The notes under the pieces were generated by a model. The model was not told where the DNA came from and did not search any database. It was given only the letters and a program-made list of their open reading frames with translations. Of a stretch of 64,000 bases of DNA, positions 49,219 through 59,632 are shown in pieces; position 1 is the first letter of the stretch; each line of letters opens with the position of its first letter. The position numbers and the translations under genes were made by a program. This DNA comes from Silvania confinis (GTDB lineage Bacteria; Pseudomonadota; Gammaproteobacteria; Enterobacterales; Enterobacteriaceae), in contig NZ_JAMGZJ010000064.1 in assembly GCF_025564085.1 (NCBI RefSeq), positions 1-64,000 on the forward strand, written 5' to 3'.

Positions 49219-50592
49219 TTACGCGCGTTTATACAGCGGCAGCCACAGCGTTAAGCGCAACCCACCCAGCGGGCTGTCATCGGCTTTTACCCAGCCGCGA
49301 TGCTGCTGAATGGCGGTCTCGACAATCGCCAGGCCCAACCCGGTACCGCCAGATTCGCGGTCGCGGGCCTCATCGGTACGGTAGAACGGACGGAAAATCT
49401 GCTCGCGATCTTCCGGGCTCACGCCAGGACCGTCATCATCCACGTTGATGGTGATCCCGTCTTTATCCACCGCAAACGCCACCTCAATTTTGGTATGCGA
49501 GTAGCGCAGGGCGTTACGCACGATATTTTCCAGCGCGCTTTCCAGCGTGTTGGGGTTACCGTACAGCGGCCATGGTCCCGGCGGGAAGTTAACGGTGAAC
49601 GATTTACCCACCTGTTCCGCTTCGAAGGCGGCGTTGTCCAGCACCTCATGCCACAGGTGATTGGCTTTCACCGTCTCGCTGACCAGCGCGTTTTTCTGCT
49701 GATTGCGCGACATCACCAGCAGATCGTTGATCATGCTGTCCAGACGGTGCGCTTCCGTTTCGATACGCTCCAGTTCTTTGCTTTCACCACTGCGGCGGCG
49801 CAGCAGGGCAGTGCCCAATTGCAGACGCGTCAGCGGGGTACGCAATTCGTGTGAGATATCCGAAAGCAGGCGCTGCTGAGCGGTCATCATCCGTTCGAGC
49901 GCTGTCACCATCTGGTTAAAACTGGCACCTGCCGCTAAAAATTCCTGCGGGCCGGCTTCCAGTTCCGGGTGCTGTCGCAGGTTGCCCTGCGCGACTTCAT
50001 CTGCCGCGTTTTTCAGCTTACGCGCCGGTTTCGCCAGACTCCAGGCTAGCCACAGCAGTAGCGGCGAACTGACCAGCATGGTGACAATCAGCAGCAGTAG
50101 CGGACGGTCAAATAGCAGGTTGATAAAGTCAGACTGAGAATTGCTTGCCGGCCGAATCAGATAGAGCTGGTAGTTATCTTCCCCGTCACTGACCGAAAAA
50201 GGCCCCACCATCTCTACGCGACCGTACTTTTTCTTTTGCGGGTGATCGGCGTTATCCGCCTGGCCAATAAAGTTGCGGATGATCTGCATTTCATTGCGTT
50301 CCGCGCCGATCACACGCCCTTCGCTGGTGACCAGCAGCAGGCGTTGTCCGGGCGGTGCCCACTTATCGATGGCGCGAAACAGCCTGCGCCACCACATCAA
50401 ATCGTTGGGCGGATCAATGGCCAGTTCGGCTTCTACGTGCTGCTCGATCATCACACCCTGACGTTGCTCGCTGTCGAGGAGCTCCGTCATCTGGCGTGAG
50501 TCGAGTTTGGGTAACATCAAAACCAGCATTAAAACCAGTGCCAGCGTCAGCCAAAAAATGGCGAAGATGCGGGCGGTTAAGCTGCCTATCAT
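49219..50592 (-). CDS. cpxA: Envelope stress sensor histidine kinase CpxA
   Basis: CpxA senses misfolded envelope proteins and phosphorylates CpxR. The 457-residue protein has a first membrane segment (residues 8-28), a periplasmic sensor domain (about 30-163), and a second membrane segment LLLLIVTMLVSSPLLLWLAW. HAMP follows, then the H box LSDISHELRTPLTRL (His248) and the ATPase boxes DDDGPGV and GGTGLGLAIVE. It overlaps cpxR by four bases. Confidence 0.98.
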   Translation of the reverse strand: MIGSLTARIFAIFWLTLALVLMLVLMLPKLDSRQMTELLDSEQRQGVMIEQHVEAELAIDPPNDLMWWRRLFRAIDKWAPPGQRLLLVTSEGRVIGAERNEMQIIRNFIGQADNADHPQKKKYGRVEMVGPFSVSDGEDNYQLYLIRPASNSQSDFINLLFDRPLLLLIVTMLVSSPLLLWLAWSLAKPARKLKNAADEVAQGNLRQHPELEAGPQEFLAAGASFNQMVTALERMMTAQQRLLSDISHELRTPLTRLQLGTALLRRRSGESKELERIETEAHRLDSMINDLLVMSRNQQKNALVSETVKANHLWHEVLDNAAFEAEQVGKSFTVNFPPGPWPLYGNPNTLESALENIVRNALRYSHTKIEVAFAVDKDGITINVDDDGPGVSPEDREQIFRPFYRTDEARDRESGGTGLGLAIVETAIQQHRGWVKADDSPLGGLRLTLWLPLYKRA

Positions 50593-51287
50593 GAAGCGGA
50601 AACCATCAGATAACCGCGTCCACGCAGCGTTTTAAACCATGGATGACCATCTTTACGCTCCGGCAATTTACGGCGCAGGTTAGAGATGTGCATATCAATA
50701 GCGCGGTCAAACGGCGTCAGGCGTTTACCCAGCACTTCCTGGCTTAAATGTTCACGTGATACCACCTGGCCGAGATGCTGCGCCAGCAGGTAAAGCAGGG
50801 TGAACTCGGTGCCGGTTAGCTCCAGCGCCTGGCCGTCAAAGTTGGCTTCCTGGCGGCCTGGATTGAGGCTGAGGGCGTCGACTTCCAGCGTTGGCGAGCT
50901 GTTGTCGGTATTCTGCTGCTGCTCGCTCCAGTGGGAACGGCGCAGGATGGCGCGAATACGCGCGACCAGCTCACGATCGTTAAACGGTTTAGGTAAATAG
51001 TCATCGGCACCCAGCTCAAGGCCGAGTACGCGATCCAATTCGCTGCCGCGCGCGGTCAGCATAATCACGGGTGTCTGGTGCGTCTGGCGTAGCTCTTTAA
51101 GCGTGTCGATACCGTTCTTCTTCGGCATCATGACATCGAGCAAAAGTAAATCGATGCTATCGTCGAGCTGGCTCAGGGCCTGCTCCCCATCATGGGCAAC
51201 CGATACATCAAAGCCTTCCATGTCGAGCAACTCCTTTAAAAGGGATGTCAGCTCTCGGTCATCATCAACTAATAGGATTTTATTCAT
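50589..51287 (-). CDS. cpxR: Envelope stress response regulator CpxR
   Basis: CpxR is a 232-residue OmpR/PhoB-type regulator. The receiver domain has the acidic pocket DDD at residues 8-10 and phospho-acceptor Asp51 (LLLLDVMMP). The C-terminal winged helix includes REHLSQEVLGKRLTPFDRAI. It controls cpxP, cpxRA, dsbA and other envelope genes in E. coli. Divergent from cpxP with a shared CpxR box. Confidence 0.98.
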   Translation of the reverse strand: MNKILLVDDDRELTSLLKELLDMEGFDVSVAHDGEQALSQLDDSIDLLLLDVMMPKKNGIDTLKELRQTHQTPVIMLTARGSELDRVLGLELGADDYLPKPFNDRELVARIRAILRRSHWSEQQQNTDNSSPTLEVDALSLNPGRQEANFDGQALELTGTEFTLLYLLAQHLGQVVSREHLSQEVLGKRLTPFDRAIDMHISNLRRKLPERKDGHPWFKTLRGRGYLMVSAS

Positions 51288-51342
51288 TCTTTAAATACCT
51301 CCGAGGCAGAAATTACGTCATCAAGGCTCTCTAATCCATGAC

Positions 51343-51357
51343 TTTACGTTGTTTTAC
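51343..51357 (-). promoter_or_regulatory. CpxR box between cpxR and cpxP
   Basis: On the minus strand the sequence reads GTAAAACAACGTAAA, a perfect GTAAA-N5-GTAAA CpxR site, midway between the two divergent genes. It should serve autoregulation of cpxRA and activation of cpxP. Confidence 0.92.
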
Positions 51358-51437
51358 ACCCCCTGACGCATGTTTGCAGCCTGAATCGTAGACTGTCTCT
51401 CGTTGAATCGCGACACGAAAGATTTTGGGAGTATGTG

Positions 51438-51938
51438 ATGCGCATTGTTACCGCTGCCGTCATGGCCTCAACACTGGCGTTCAGTACATTTAGCCAGGCT
51501 GCTGGAGCTATCACCGGCGATAACCGCCCCTCAACGGAGGGAGTCGTGCAGCACAGTGGCCAGGTCAATATGTTTGATGGCATAAGTTTAACCGAACATC
51601 AGCGTCAACAGATGCGCGATCTTATGCAACGGGCTCGTCATGACCAGCCCCCTGTTAATGTTAGCGAAATGGAGACAATGCACAGCCTTGTCACCGCAGA
51701 AAATTTTGACGAAAGCGCTGTACGCGCTCAGGCAGAAAAGATGGCGCAGGAGCAGGTTGCTCGCCAGGTCGAAATGGCCAGGGTCCGCAACCAGATGTTT
51801 CACCTGCTAACGCCCGAGCAGCAAGCGGTTTTGAACCAGAAACACCAGCAACGAATGGACCAGTTGCGTGAGGTTGCACGGATGCAGAAGAAGTCTGAAT
51901 CGACGCTTTTTAGTAGCAATACCCGTAGTAACCAGTAA
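51438..51938 (+). CDS. cpxP: Periplasmic Cpx inhibitor and adaptor CpxP
   Basis: CpxP binds the CpxA sensor domain to keep the system off and delivers misfolded pilins to DegP. The 166-residue precursor has a signal peptide ending near SQAA and the two family LTXXQ motifs ([13 protein letters not shown] and [11 protein letters not shown]) in the helical mature part. I use the ATG at 51438 rather than the GTG three bases upstream. The mature N-terminus ([14 protein letters not shown]) differs from E. coli. Its 3'UTR yields CpxQ. Confidence 0.95.
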   Translation: MRIVTAAVMASTLAFSTFSQAAGAITGDNRPSTEGVVQHSGQVNMFDGISLTEHQRQQMRDLMQRARHDQPPVNVSEMETMHSLVTAENFDESAVRAQAEKMAQEQVARQVEMARVRNQMFHLLTPEQQAVLNQKHQQRMDQLREVARMQKKSESTLFSSNTRSNQ

Positions 51939-51943
51939 CCCTG

Positions 51944-52002
51944 TTTTTCCTTGCCATAGACACCATCCCTGTCTTCCCCCACATGATGTGGGGGTTTTTT
52001 TT
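51944..52002 (+). ncRNA. cpxQ: CpxQ small RNA from the cpxP 3'UTR
   Basis: CpxQ is an Hfq-dependent sRNA cut from the end of cpxP mRNA by RNase E, and represses inner-membrane protein mRNAs under envelope stress. TTTTTCCTTGCCATAGACAC, the CCATCCCTGTC seed region and the terminator CCCCCACA / TGTGGGGG with a T8 tail appear the same as in E. coli as I recall it. The 5' end is the expected cleavage region. Confidence 0.88.
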
Positions 52003-52092
52003 GCCCGCCATTCAAATGTGTTAACCGTTTATTCATCTTATTGCCTCCCCTGCATCCGTTATACTAGCGGCAGAAGCATGTCAGGAGTGTTT

Positions 52093-52998
52093 ATGAATCA
52101 AACTTATGCGCGGCTCGTCAACCGGGCGGCAATCGCTGCGACGATCATGGCGTCGTGCCTGTTGGTTATCAAAATTTTTGCGTGGTGGTATACCGGTTCG
52201 GTCAGTATTTTGGCCGCGCTGGTGGATTCGCTGGTCGATATTGCCGCTTCGCTCACCAATCTGTGGGTGGTGCGCTATTCCCTGCAGCCGGCGGATGAAG
52301 AGCACACGTTTGGGCACGGTAAAGCCGAGTCGCTCGCCGCGCTGGCACAAAGTATGTTCATTTCCGGCTCGGCACTGTTCCTCTTTTTGACAGGGATTCA
52401 GCACCTGTATACCCCGTCGCCGATGAAAGATCCCGGCGTGGGCATGATTGTTACCCTTATCGCACTTATTAGCACATTGGTTCTGGTAACGTTCCAGCGC
52501 TGGGTTGTGCGAAAAACGCAAAGCCAGGCGATACGGGCAGATATGCTTCATTATCAGTCTGATGTTATGATGAACGGCGCTATTCTTGTTGCGCTTGGTC
52601 TGGCCTGGTATGGCTGGCACCGGGCCGATGCGTTGTTTGCGTTAGGGATTGGGATCTATATTTTATACAGTGCCTTACGCATGGGCTACGAAGCGGTGCA
52701 ATCGCTTCTCGACCGGGCGCTGCCCGACGCAGAACGGCAAGAAATCTTTGAAATCGTCATCTCCTGGCCAGGCGTCAGTGGGGCACACGATCTTCGCACG
52801 CGGCAGTCAGGGCCGACCCGCTTTATTCAGATTCATTTAGAAATGGAAGACAACCTGCCGCTCGTTCAGGCGCATCTGGTGGCTGAGCAAGTTGAGCAAG
52901 CGATTTTGCGGCGTTTCCCGGGTTCGGATGTCATTATCCACCAGGATCCCTGCTCGGTTGTACCCAGGTCAGACAACAAGCATTTTGAGCTTTCGTAA
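52093..52998 (+). CDS. fieF: Cation-efflux pump FieF (YiiP)
   Basis: FieF is a cation diffusion facilitator that exports Fe2+ and Zn2+ in exchange for protons. The 301-residue protein has six membrane segments. The transport-site residues are visible as LVDSLVDI (Asp pair, near residue 47) and HYQSDVMMN (His and Asp, near 153). The cytoplasmic C-terminal domain with HDLRTRQSG and HIILE-like HLEMED binds zinc. I start at the ATG preceded by TCAGGAG. Upstream frames enter cpxP. Confidence 0.96.
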   Translation: MNQTYARLVNRAAIAATIMASCLLVIKIFAWWYTGSVSILAALVDSLVDIAASLTNLWVVRYSLQPADEEHTFGHGKAESLAALAQSMFISGSALFLFLTGIQHLYTPSPMKDPGVGMIVTLIALISTLVLVTFQRWVVRKTQSQAIRADMLHYQSDVMMNGAILVALGLAWYGWHRADALFALGIGIYILYSALRMGYEAVQSLLDRALPDAERQEIFEIVISWPGVSGAHDLRTRQSGPTRFIQIHLEMEDNLPLVQAHLVAEQVEQAILRRFPGSDVIIHQDPCSVVPRSDNKHFELS

Positions 52999-53171
52999 TT
53001 CGTTGTAAAAAAGTGAGCCAGGCCAGCATTTTGTGGAAAAATAACTGCCATTTGGTCTGACCTGAATCAATTCAGCTGGAAGTGATTGATATACTATTTG
53101 CAGTATTCGTTGGTCGATAGACGTCTTCCGGCAACAGATTTCATTTTGCATTCCTAAGTTCAGAGGTAGTC

Positions 53172-54134
53172 ATGATTAAGAAAATCGGTGTGTTGACAAG
53201 CGGCGGTGATGCGCCCGGCATGAACGCAGCAATTCGTGGCGTGGTTCGCGCGGCGTTGACGGAAGGTCTTGAAATTTTTGGTATCTATGACGGTTATCTG
53301 GGCCTGTATGAAGATCGTATGGTACAGCTCGATCGCTACAGTGTGTCCGACATGATTAACCGCGGCGGCACCTTCCTGGGCTCTGCACGTTTCCCGGAAT
53401 TCCGCGAAGAGCACATCCGTCAGGTGGCTATCGAGAACATGAAGAAACGCGGTCTGGATGCGCTGGTCGTTATCGGCGGTGACGGTTCCTACATGGGGGC
53501 AAAACGCCTGACCGAAATGGGCTTCCCGTGCATCGGTCTGCCAGGCACCATCGATAACGACATCAAAGGAACGGACTACACCATCGGCTTCTTCACCGCG
53601 CTGGGCACGGTTGTCGAAGCGATTGACCGTCTGCGCGACACCTCCTCTTCTCACCAGCGTATCTCCATCGTTGAAGTGATGGGCCGCTACTGTGGCGACC
53701 TGACGCTGGCTGCGGCCATTGCGGGCGGCTGTGAGTTTGTGGTGGTTCCCGAAGTGGAATTCAGCCGTGAAGACCTGGTTAACGAGATCAAAGCCGGTAT
53801 CGCCAAGGGTAAAAAACACGCCATCGTTGCGATCACTGAGCACATCTGTGATATCGAAGAGCTGGCACGTTACATCGAAACCGAAACCAAGCGCGAAACC
53901 CGCGCGACCGTTCTCGGTCACATCCAGCGCGGCGGCTCCCCGGGTCCTTACGACCGTATCCTGGCTTCCCGTATGGGTGCGTACTCCATTGAGCTGCTGC
54001 AACAGGGCTTCGGTGGTCGCTGCGTCGGTATTCAGAACGAAAAACTGGTTCACCACGATATCGTCGATGCGATTGAAAGCATGAAGCGTCCGTTCAAAGG
54101 TGACTGGCTGGACTGCGCGAAAAAACTGTACTGA
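53172..54134 (+). CDS. pfkA: 6-phosphofructokinase I
   Basis: PfkA phosphorylates fructose 6-phosphate in glycolysis. The 320-residue protein has the ATP-binding [12 protein letters not shown] at residues 8-19, GGDGSYMGA, the catalytic PGTIDND, and [10 protein letters not shown] for substrate binding. Length equals E. coli PfkA. Confidence 0.98.
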   Translation: MIKKIGVLTSGGDAPGMNAAIRGVVRAALTEGLEIFGIYDGYLGLYEDRMVQLDRYSVSDMINRGGTFLGSARFPEFREEHIRQVAIENMKKRGLDALVVIGGDGSYMGAKRLTEMGFPCIGLPGTIDNDIKGTDYTIGFFTALGTVVEAIDRLRDTSSSHQRISIVEVMGRYCGDLTLAAAIAGGCEFVVVPEVEFSREDLVNEIKAGIAKGKKHAIVAITEHICDIEELARYIETETKRETRATVLGHIQRGGSPGPYDRILASRMGAYSIELLQQGFGGRCVGIQNEKLVHHDIVDAIESMKRPFKGDWLDCAKKLY

Positions 54135-54144
54135 TAGCCGTTTT

Positions 54145-54225
54145 GCCCGGTGGCGCTTCGCTTACCGGGCTTACGGATCGTGCTGTTGTAGGCCGGGCAA
54201 GGCGAAGCCGTCCCCCGGCTTTTTT
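54145..54225 (+). terminator. REP palindrome and terminator after pfkA
   Basis: A REP hairpin GCCCGG...CCGGGC (54145-54170) is followed by GCCGGG...CCCGGC (54192-54219) with a T6 tail, which acts as the pfkA terminator. Confidence 0.8.
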
Positions 54226-54342
54226 ACGCCATTTGCCTATTTATTCCCCAATGTTATATCCAATCTTTTTTTATTCTTTAATCATTGGTTAGCTTTCTGG
54301 CACGCTACACTCATCAAAAACAACATTAAAGCGAGTTGGACG

Positions 54343-55332
54343 ATGAACAAATGGGGCGTGGGGTTTACTTTATTGCTGGCATCGACCGGCGTTCTGGCAA
54401 AGGATATCCAGTTACTGAACGTGTCTTACGATCCGACACGTGAGTTGTACGATCAGTACAACAAAGCGTTTGCGGCGCACTGGAAACAGGAAACCGGCGA
54501 CAACGTGGTGATCCGTCAGTCGCACGGTGGCTCCGGTAAACAGGCAACGTCGGTCATTAACGGTATTGAAGCCGATGTCGTGACGCTGGCGCTGGCATAC
54601 GATGTAGATGCCATCGCGGAACGCGGGCGGATCGATAAAAACTGGATTAAACGCCTGCCGGATAACTCCGCACCGTACACCTCCACCATCGTTTTCCTGG
54701 TGCGTAAAGGCAATCCGAAACAAATTCATGACTGGAACGATCTGGTGAAGCCGGGTGTGTCCGTGATCACCCCGAACCCGAAAAGCTCTGGCGGCGCACG
54801 CTGGAACTATCTGGCCGCCTGGGGTTACGCCCTGCATCACAATAATGGCGATCAGGCTAAAGCACAGGATTTCGTGAAGTCGCTGTATAAAAACGTTGAA
54901 GTGCTGGACTCCGGCGCGCGTGGTTCAACCAATACCTTCGTGGAACGTGGCATTGGCGATGTGCTGATTGCGTGGGAAAACGAAGCGCTGCTGGCCACCA
55001 ACGAACTGGGCAAAGACAAATTTGAAATCGTCACCCCGAGCGAATCGATTCTGGCTGAACCGACCGTGTCTGTTGTCGACAAAGTGGTGGATAAGAAAGG
55101 CACTCAGGCCGTGGCCGAAGCCTATCTGAAGTATCTCTACACGCCAGAAGGCCAGGAGATCGCTGCGAAGAACTACTATCGTCCGCGTGATGAAGCGGTG
55201 GCGAAGAAGTATGAAAACGCCTTCCCGAAACTGAAGCTGTTCACTATCGATCAGGAATTCGGTGGCTGGACCAAAGCGCAGAAAGAACACTTCTCGAATG
55301 GCGGGACTTTCGACCAGATCAGCAAACGCTAG
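54343..55332 (+). CDS. sbp: Periplasmic sulfate-binding protein
   Basis: Sbp captures sulfate for the CysUWA ABC importer. The 329-residue precursor has a signal peptide [19 protein letters not shown], then [17 protein letters not shown], the classic start of the mature protein. SHGGSGKQA and the [16 protein letters not shown] sulfate-binding loop are visible. I use the ATG preceded by GCGAGTTGGACG; the longer upstream frame overlaps pfkA. Sulfur limitation through CysB is expected to regulate it; I could not assign a CysB site. Confidence 0.96.
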   Translation: MNKWGVGFTLLLASTGVLAKDIQLLNVSYDPTRELYDQYNKAFAAHWKQETGDNVVIRQSHGGSGKQATSVINGIEADVVTLALAYDVDAIAERGRIDKNWIKRLPDNSAPYTSTIVFLVRKGNPKQIHDWNDLVKPGVSVITPNPKSSGGARWNYLAAWGYALHHNNGDQAKAQDFVKSLYKNVEVLDSGARGSTNTFVERGIGDVLIAWENEALLATNELGKDKFEIVTPSESILAEPTVSVVDKVVDKKGTQAVAEAYLKYLYTPEGQEIAAKNYYRPRDEAVAKKYENAFPKLKLFTIDQEFGGWTKAQKEHFSNGGTFDQISKR

Positions 55333-55351
55333 ACGCTGATAGCCACATCAG

Positions 55352-55383
55352 GCCCGGGACGCATCGCGCGACCGGGCTTTTTT
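55352..55383 (+). terminator. sbp terminator
   Basis: GCCCGG...CCGGGC with a 14-base spacer and a T6 tail lies about 20 bases after sbp. Confidence 0.85.
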
Positions 55384-55438
55384 GTTTGTCATCATTTTGC
55401 GTTACTCTTTCGTCTCATTCAGAAACAGGAAACGCATC

Positions 55439-56188
55439 ATGAAAAAAGCCGCTTTTCTCCTGCTGGCGCTGGTGGCGTTAGCCATTGTGGCCGTCAGTGT
55501 GTTCCGGATGAAGGCGGGCCACCCCGATGCGCTACGCGACATTGTCCTCGACCAGTGCCTGCCCGGTCAGCTGCAGCAGCGCAATCCCGCGCCCTGCGCC
55601 CAGGTGAAACCGGATGCCGGATACGCGGTATTAAAAGATCGCAACGGGCCGCTGCAGTATCTGCTGTTGCCCACTTACCGGATCAATGGCACCGAAAGTC
55701 CACTTCTTACCCAGGCTAACACGCCCAACTTCTTCTGGCTGGCATGGCAGGCGCGCAGCTTTATGCGCCTGAAACACGGCGCGGATATTCCTGACAGTGC
55801 GGTGTCGCTGACGATTAATTCCCGCACCGGACGCACGCAAAATCATCTGCATATCCATATCTCCTGCCTGCGCCCGGACATCCGTGCGTCGCTAAATGCG
55901 CATCAGGCGCAAATCAGCACCCAGTGGCTGCCGTTCCCCGGTGGACTGGAAGGAAACACCTATCTGGCGCGTCGGGTAACGGATGCGGAGCTGGTCAAAC
56001 GCAGTCCATTCATCATGCTGGCCGAGGAGGTCCCGGATGCGCGTGAGCATATGGGACGCTACGCCATGGCGATGGCGCAGCAGGCAGATGGGTCGTTTAT
56101 CCTGCTCGCAACCGAGCGTAATCTACTGGCGCTTAACCTCGCATCGGCTGAGGAATTGCAGGATCATCAATGCGATATCCTGAATTGA
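55439..56188 (+). CDS. cdh: CDP-diacylglycerol pyrophosphatase
   Basis: Cdh hydrolyses CDP-diacylglycerol to phosphatidate and CMP at the inner membrane. The 249-residue protein has an N-terminal membrane anchor (residues 3-22) and the HIT-like active site NHLHIHIS after NSRTGRTQ. I start at the ATG giving [17 protein letters not shown], preceded by AGGAAACGC. It is close to E. coli Cdh. Confidence 0.93.
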   Translation: MKKAAFLLLALVALAIVAVSVFRMKAGHPDALRDIVLDQCLPGQLQQRNPAPCAQVKPDAGYAVLKDRNGPLQYLLLPTYRINGTESPLLTQANTPNFFWLAWQARSFMRLKHGADIPDSAVSLTINSRTGRTQNHLHIHISCLRPDIRASLNAHQAQISTQWLPFPGGLEGNTYLARRVTDAELVKRSPFIMLAEEVPDAREHMGRYAMAMAQQADGSFILLATERNLLALNLASAEELQDHQCDILN

Positions 56189-56261
56189 CCCCACCATAAA
56201 TGGCGTTTACACAGGCAAACGCTCCTCGTAGACTTGCTGAAAAATTCTACAGGAGACAGGT

Positions 56262-57566
56262 ATGTCGCTCTGGTTTACTCACCCGCTATTTCTGCCCTCG
56301 CTGATTATTCTGGTCACCATCGTGCTGTGGGCGACGGCGCTATTGCCGGAATTTCTTACCGCATTGCTGTTCTTTACGGCAGCGATGATCGCCCGTATTG
56401 CGCCGCCGGAGGTGATTTTTGGTGGATTTGCGTCGTCTGCCTTCTGGCTGGTGTTCAGCGGATTTGTGCTGGGCGTGGCGATCCGCAAAACGGGGCTGGC
56501 GGACAGGGCCGCGCGGGCGCTGTCGGCAAAGCTGACCGACTCCTGGGTGCTGATGGTGGCGAGCGTAGTGCTGCTCAGCTACGCGCTGGCGTTTGTGATG
56601 CCGTCTAATATGGGGCGTATCGCTTTGCTGATGCCGATTGTGGCGGCGATGGCGAGGCGGGCGGGCATTGCCGATGGCTCCCGGGCGTGGTTTGGCCTGG
56701 CGCTTGCCGTCGGGTTTGGCACCTTCCAGCTTTCCGCCACCATCCTGCCTGCCAACGTGCCCAATCTGGTGATGAGCGGTGCGGCGGAAGGGTCCTACGG
56801 TATCCACCTCAACTACGTGCCGTATTTGCTGTTGCACACGCCAGTGCTGGGCATCCTGAAAGGATTGATTCTGATCGGCCTGATCTGCTGGCTGTTCCCT
56901 GGTGCCCCGAAACCGGCGCAGGATCTGGCGCCATCGGAACCGATGGGGCGCGATGAGAAGCGGCTGGCCTGGCTGTTGGCCGTGGTGCTGGTGATGTGGG
57001 TAACCGAGAGCTGGCACGGCATTGGCCCGGCGTGGGTTGGGCTTGCGGCCTCGCTGGTGGTACTGCTGCCACGCGTGGGGTTCATCAGCGGCGAGGAGTT
57101 TTCGACGGGCGTGAACATGCGCACCTGTATTTACGTGGCGGGCATTCTGGGGCTAGCGATCACCGTAACGCAAACCGGGATAGGCCGCGCGGTGGGCGAG
57201 GCACTGCTACAGGTGATGCCGCTGGATGCCGACAACCCGTTCACCAGCTTCCTGGCGCTGACCGGCATTACCACGGCGCTGAATTTTATTATGACCGCTA
57301 ACGGCGTGCCGGCGCTGTATACCACCCTGGCACAAAGCTTCTCGGACGCGACCGGTTTTCCGCTGCTGTCGGTGATCATGATTCAGGTGCTGGGCTATTC
57401 CACGCCGCTGCTGCCGTATCAGGCGTCACCGATTGTGGTGGCGATGGGCTTAGGTAAGGTGCCTGCGCGGGCGGGGATGTTGCTGTGTCTGGCGTTGGCA
57501 ATCGCCACTTATCTGGTGCTGCTGCCGCTGGATTATCTGTGGTTCAGGATATTGGGACAGCTATAA
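56262..57566 (+). CDS. SLC13/DASS family anion permease
   Basis: This 434-residue inner-membrane protein with about 11-12 hydrophobic segments belongs to the divalent anion:sodium symporter (SLC13/CitMHS-like) group. Polar-hairpin segments are visible at SATILPANVPNLVMSG and ITTALNFIMTANGVPALY. The substrate is not evident; dicarboxylates or sulfate are possible. It sits between cdh and tpiA, adjacent in E. coli, so it is an insertion relative to that genome. A good ribosome-binding site (AGGAGACAGGT) precedes the ATG. Confidence 0.85.
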   Translation: MSLWFTHPLFLPSLIILVTIVLWATALLPEFLTALLFFTAAMIARIAPPEVIFGGFASSAFWLVFSGFVLGVAIRKTGLADRAARALSAKLTDSWVLMVASVVLLSYALAFVMPSNMGRIALLMPIVAAMARRAGIADGSRAWFGLALAVGFGTFQLSATILPANVPNLVMSGAAEGSYGIHLNYVPYLLLHTPVLGILKGLILIGLICWLFPGAPKPAQDLAPSEPMGRDEKRLAWLLAVVLVMWVTESWHGIGPAWVGLAASLVVLLPRVGFISGEEFSTGVNMRTCIYVAGILGLAITVTQTGIGRAVGEALLQVMPLDADNPFTSFLALTGITTALNFIMTANGVPALYTTLAQSFSDATGFPLLSVIMIQVLGYSTPLLPYQASPIVVAMGLGKVPARAGMLLCLALAIATYLVLLPLDYLWFRILGQL

Positions 57567-57599
57567 AAAAAGCCCGGTAGCGCTCGCGCTTGCCGGGCC
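57563..57599 (-). terminator. tpiA terminator
   Basis: GCCCGGTA...TGCCGGGC with, in the leftward direction, a run of seven T lies after the tpiA stop and overlaps the end of the convergent permease gene. It probably ends both transcripts. Confidence 0.8.
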
Positions 57600-57623
57600 T
57601 GAAATGCAACGGGCGTTAACGAA

Positions 57624-58391
57624 TTACGCCTGTTTAGCGGCTTCTGCTGCTTTTACGATCACTGCGAAAGCGTCTGCTTTCAGGGATGCACCGCCAACCA
57701 GCGCGCCGTCGATATCCGGCTGGGTGAACAGCTCAGCTGCGTTGGCTGCGTTTACGGAACCGCCGTACTGGATGATCACTTGCTCAGCCACTTTCGCGTC
57801 GGCTTTAGCAATGTGGTCACGGATAAATTTGTGAACCGCCTGAGCCTGCGCAGGGGTGGCAGATTTGCCAGTACCGATTGCCCATACAGGTTCGTAAGCG
57901 ATAACTGCGCCTTCGAACGCGCTAGCGCCCTGAGTTTTCAGCACGGCGTCAATCTGACGTGCGCACACTTCTTCGGTTTTGCCTGCTTCGTTTTCTGCTT
58001 CGGTTTCACCGATGCACAGAACCGGCACCAGACCTTGCTCTTTCACCACGGCAAATTTCTTCGCGATGAATTCGTCAGATTCTTTGTGGTAAGTACGACG
58101 CTCAGAGTGACCGATGATGATGTATTTTGCGCCGATATCTTTCAGCATTTCAGCGGAGGTTTCACCGGTGAATGCGCCAGACAGGTTAACGTCAACGTTC
58201 TGCGCGCCCAGAATGATATGGCTGCCGTCAGCGGCGTGTTTAGCCAGATCCAGATACATGTCTGGTGGAGCGATAGCAACGCCGCAGCCGGTCACGCCAG
58301 CCAGCTCTTTACGCAGGTTCGCAACCAGTTCATTTACCATGTGGCGGCTGCCGTTGAGTTTCCAGTTACCCATCACTAAAGGATGTCGCAT
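57624..58391 (-). CDS. tpiA: Triosephosphate isomerase
   Basis: TpiA interconverts dihydroxyacetone phosphate and glyceraldehyde 3-phosphate. The 255-residue protein has catalytic Lys in GNWKLNG (residue 11), His in IGHSERR (95) and Glu in [11 protein letters not shown] (about 167). It matches E. coli TpiA in length. DHAP produced by RhaD and by glycerol breakdown is its substrate. Confidence 0.98.
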   Translation of the reverse strand: MRHPLVMGNWKLNGSRHMVNELVANLRKELAGVTGCGVAIAPPDMYLDLAKHAADGSHIILGAQNVDVNLSGAFTGETSAEMLKDIGAKYIIIGHSERRTYHKESDEFIAKKFAVVKEQGLVPVLCIGETEAENEAGKTEEVCARQIDAVLKTQGASAFEGAVIAYEPVWAIGTGKSATPAQAQAVHKFIRDHIAKADAKVAEQVIIQYGGSVNAANAAELFTQPDIDGALVGGASLKADAFAVIVKAAEAAKQA

Positions 58392-58502
58392 TTCAATTCT
58401 CCACGCTACAAGAGCGAATTAAGGATTATGGCCGCCCTGACGGGCAGCATGGTCTGTGAATCAGTATAGAGATTTTCCCTCGAAAGGCTTTGCTTTTTGT
58501 CA

Positions 58503-59102
58503 TTAATTCACCCCTCCAGGCGTCTCAGATAGCGCCAGCTTAATCGGTTCAACAGCGAAGGTCAGCCCCTTTTCGCCGTTGTCTGCCACCACATAGCGAA
58601 CCGCACCTTCCGTTTCGGCGTAGTAGCGCTTATTTTTGCCTGCCGACAGGAGCTTTTGCAGTTTCTTCTGGCTTTGAGAGGGGGTCAGTGCGGGGGTAAA
58701 GGCGCGTAAAATCGCACTCATGTACTCCAGCGCTTTGGCTTTCGCCGCTTTCTGTTCTGGCCCCTGTACGGGCAGCCAGGTGATCTGCATGCTCTTGATT
58801 TTTAGCGTTCCGCGCTCAAGCGCGGTAGAGGCATACAGATTGTCATTAATCTTACTGGCCGCGCGGGTCAGGTTCGGGGTGTCGCGGGCACCGTCAATGG
58901 CACGAAACTCGCTAAGTGCAAGCGTGGGGTTGCTGCTATTGAACGTTTCACGAAAGAGGCTAATGGACTGGTCAAAAGACGGCGCACCCGGCATTACATA
59001 AGGTGCCGTAGCAGGCGCGGATGTCTGTGCTGCGCGCGCAGAAAAGCTCGCACCCAGCAGTATTAAACTCAGCCAAATAAAGAGAAACTGCATCTTCATC
59101 AA
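58503..59102 (-). CDS. yiiQ: DUF1454 family periplasmic protein YiiQ
   Basis: YiiQ is a 199-residue protein of unknown function conserved in enterobacteria. The N-terminus (MQFLFIWLSLILLGASFSARA) is a signal peptide cut before AQTS, so it is probably periplasmic. Two Met codons lie at the start (MMKMQ); either may be used. It is divergent from yiiR and lies after tpiA on the same strand, as in E. coli. Confidence 0.92.
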   Translation of the reverse strand: MMKMQFLFIWLSLILLGASFSARAAQTSAPATAPYVMPGAPSFDQSISLFRETFNSSNPTLALSEFRAIDGARDTPNLTRAASKINDNLYASTALERGTLKIKSMQITWLPVQGPEQKAAKAKALEYMSAILRAFTPALTPSQSQKKLQKLLSAGKNKRYYAETEGAVRYVVADNGEKGLTFAVEPIKLALSETPGGVN

Positions 59103-59212
59103 TAAAATCCCTGAATGTTACTACCCACGATTAAAACGGTATCCGCTTGGCTTGTCAAAAGGATGCAACTCCAGGGTAAACTACGCTCCGCTACGAATCT
59201 AAGGAACCCGAT

Positions 59213-59632
59213 ATGACCATACAGCAGTGGCTGTTCTCATTCAAAGGGCGTATTGGACGCCGTGATTTCTGGATCTGGATAGGCATCTGGATTGTCGCCC
59301 TGCTGATCCTGTTTAGCCTCGCGAGCCTCGCGTGGTTAACTACCCAGACCGCTGCATTTGTGCTGGTCTCACTGCTGTGGCCGACGTCAGCGGTGTTGGT
59401 TAAACGGCTGCACGACCGGGGCCGATCAGGGCTGTGGGCGCTGCTGGTTGTTCTGGCGTGGATGCTGCTGGCGGGGAACTGGTCGATGCTGCCGTCGATG
59501 TTGCCGTGGGTCGTCGGGCGCTTAATCCCCACCATTATTTTTGTGATGATCGTTGTCGACCTGGGCGCCTTTATTGGCACCCAGGGCGTGAATAAATACG
59601 GGAAAGATACGATCGACGTGAAGTACCTTTAA
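59213..59632 (+). CDS. yiiR: DUF805 family membrane protein YiiR
   Basis: YiiR is a 139-residue inner-membrane protein with about four hydrophobic segments and the DUF805 motifs WLFSFKGRIGRRDFWIW at the start and VKRLHDRGRSG in the middle. Function unknown. In E. coli yiiS and uspD follow (from memory); here its stop abuts the convergent fpr, so those two genes are absent. Confidence 0.92.
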   Translation: MTIQQWLFSFKGRIGRRDFWIWIGIWIVALLILFSLASLAWLTTQTAAFVLVSLLWPTSAVLVKRLHDRGRSGLWALLVVLAWMLLAGNWSMLPSMLPWVVGRLIPTIIFVMIVVDLGAFIGTQGVNKYGKDTIDVKYL

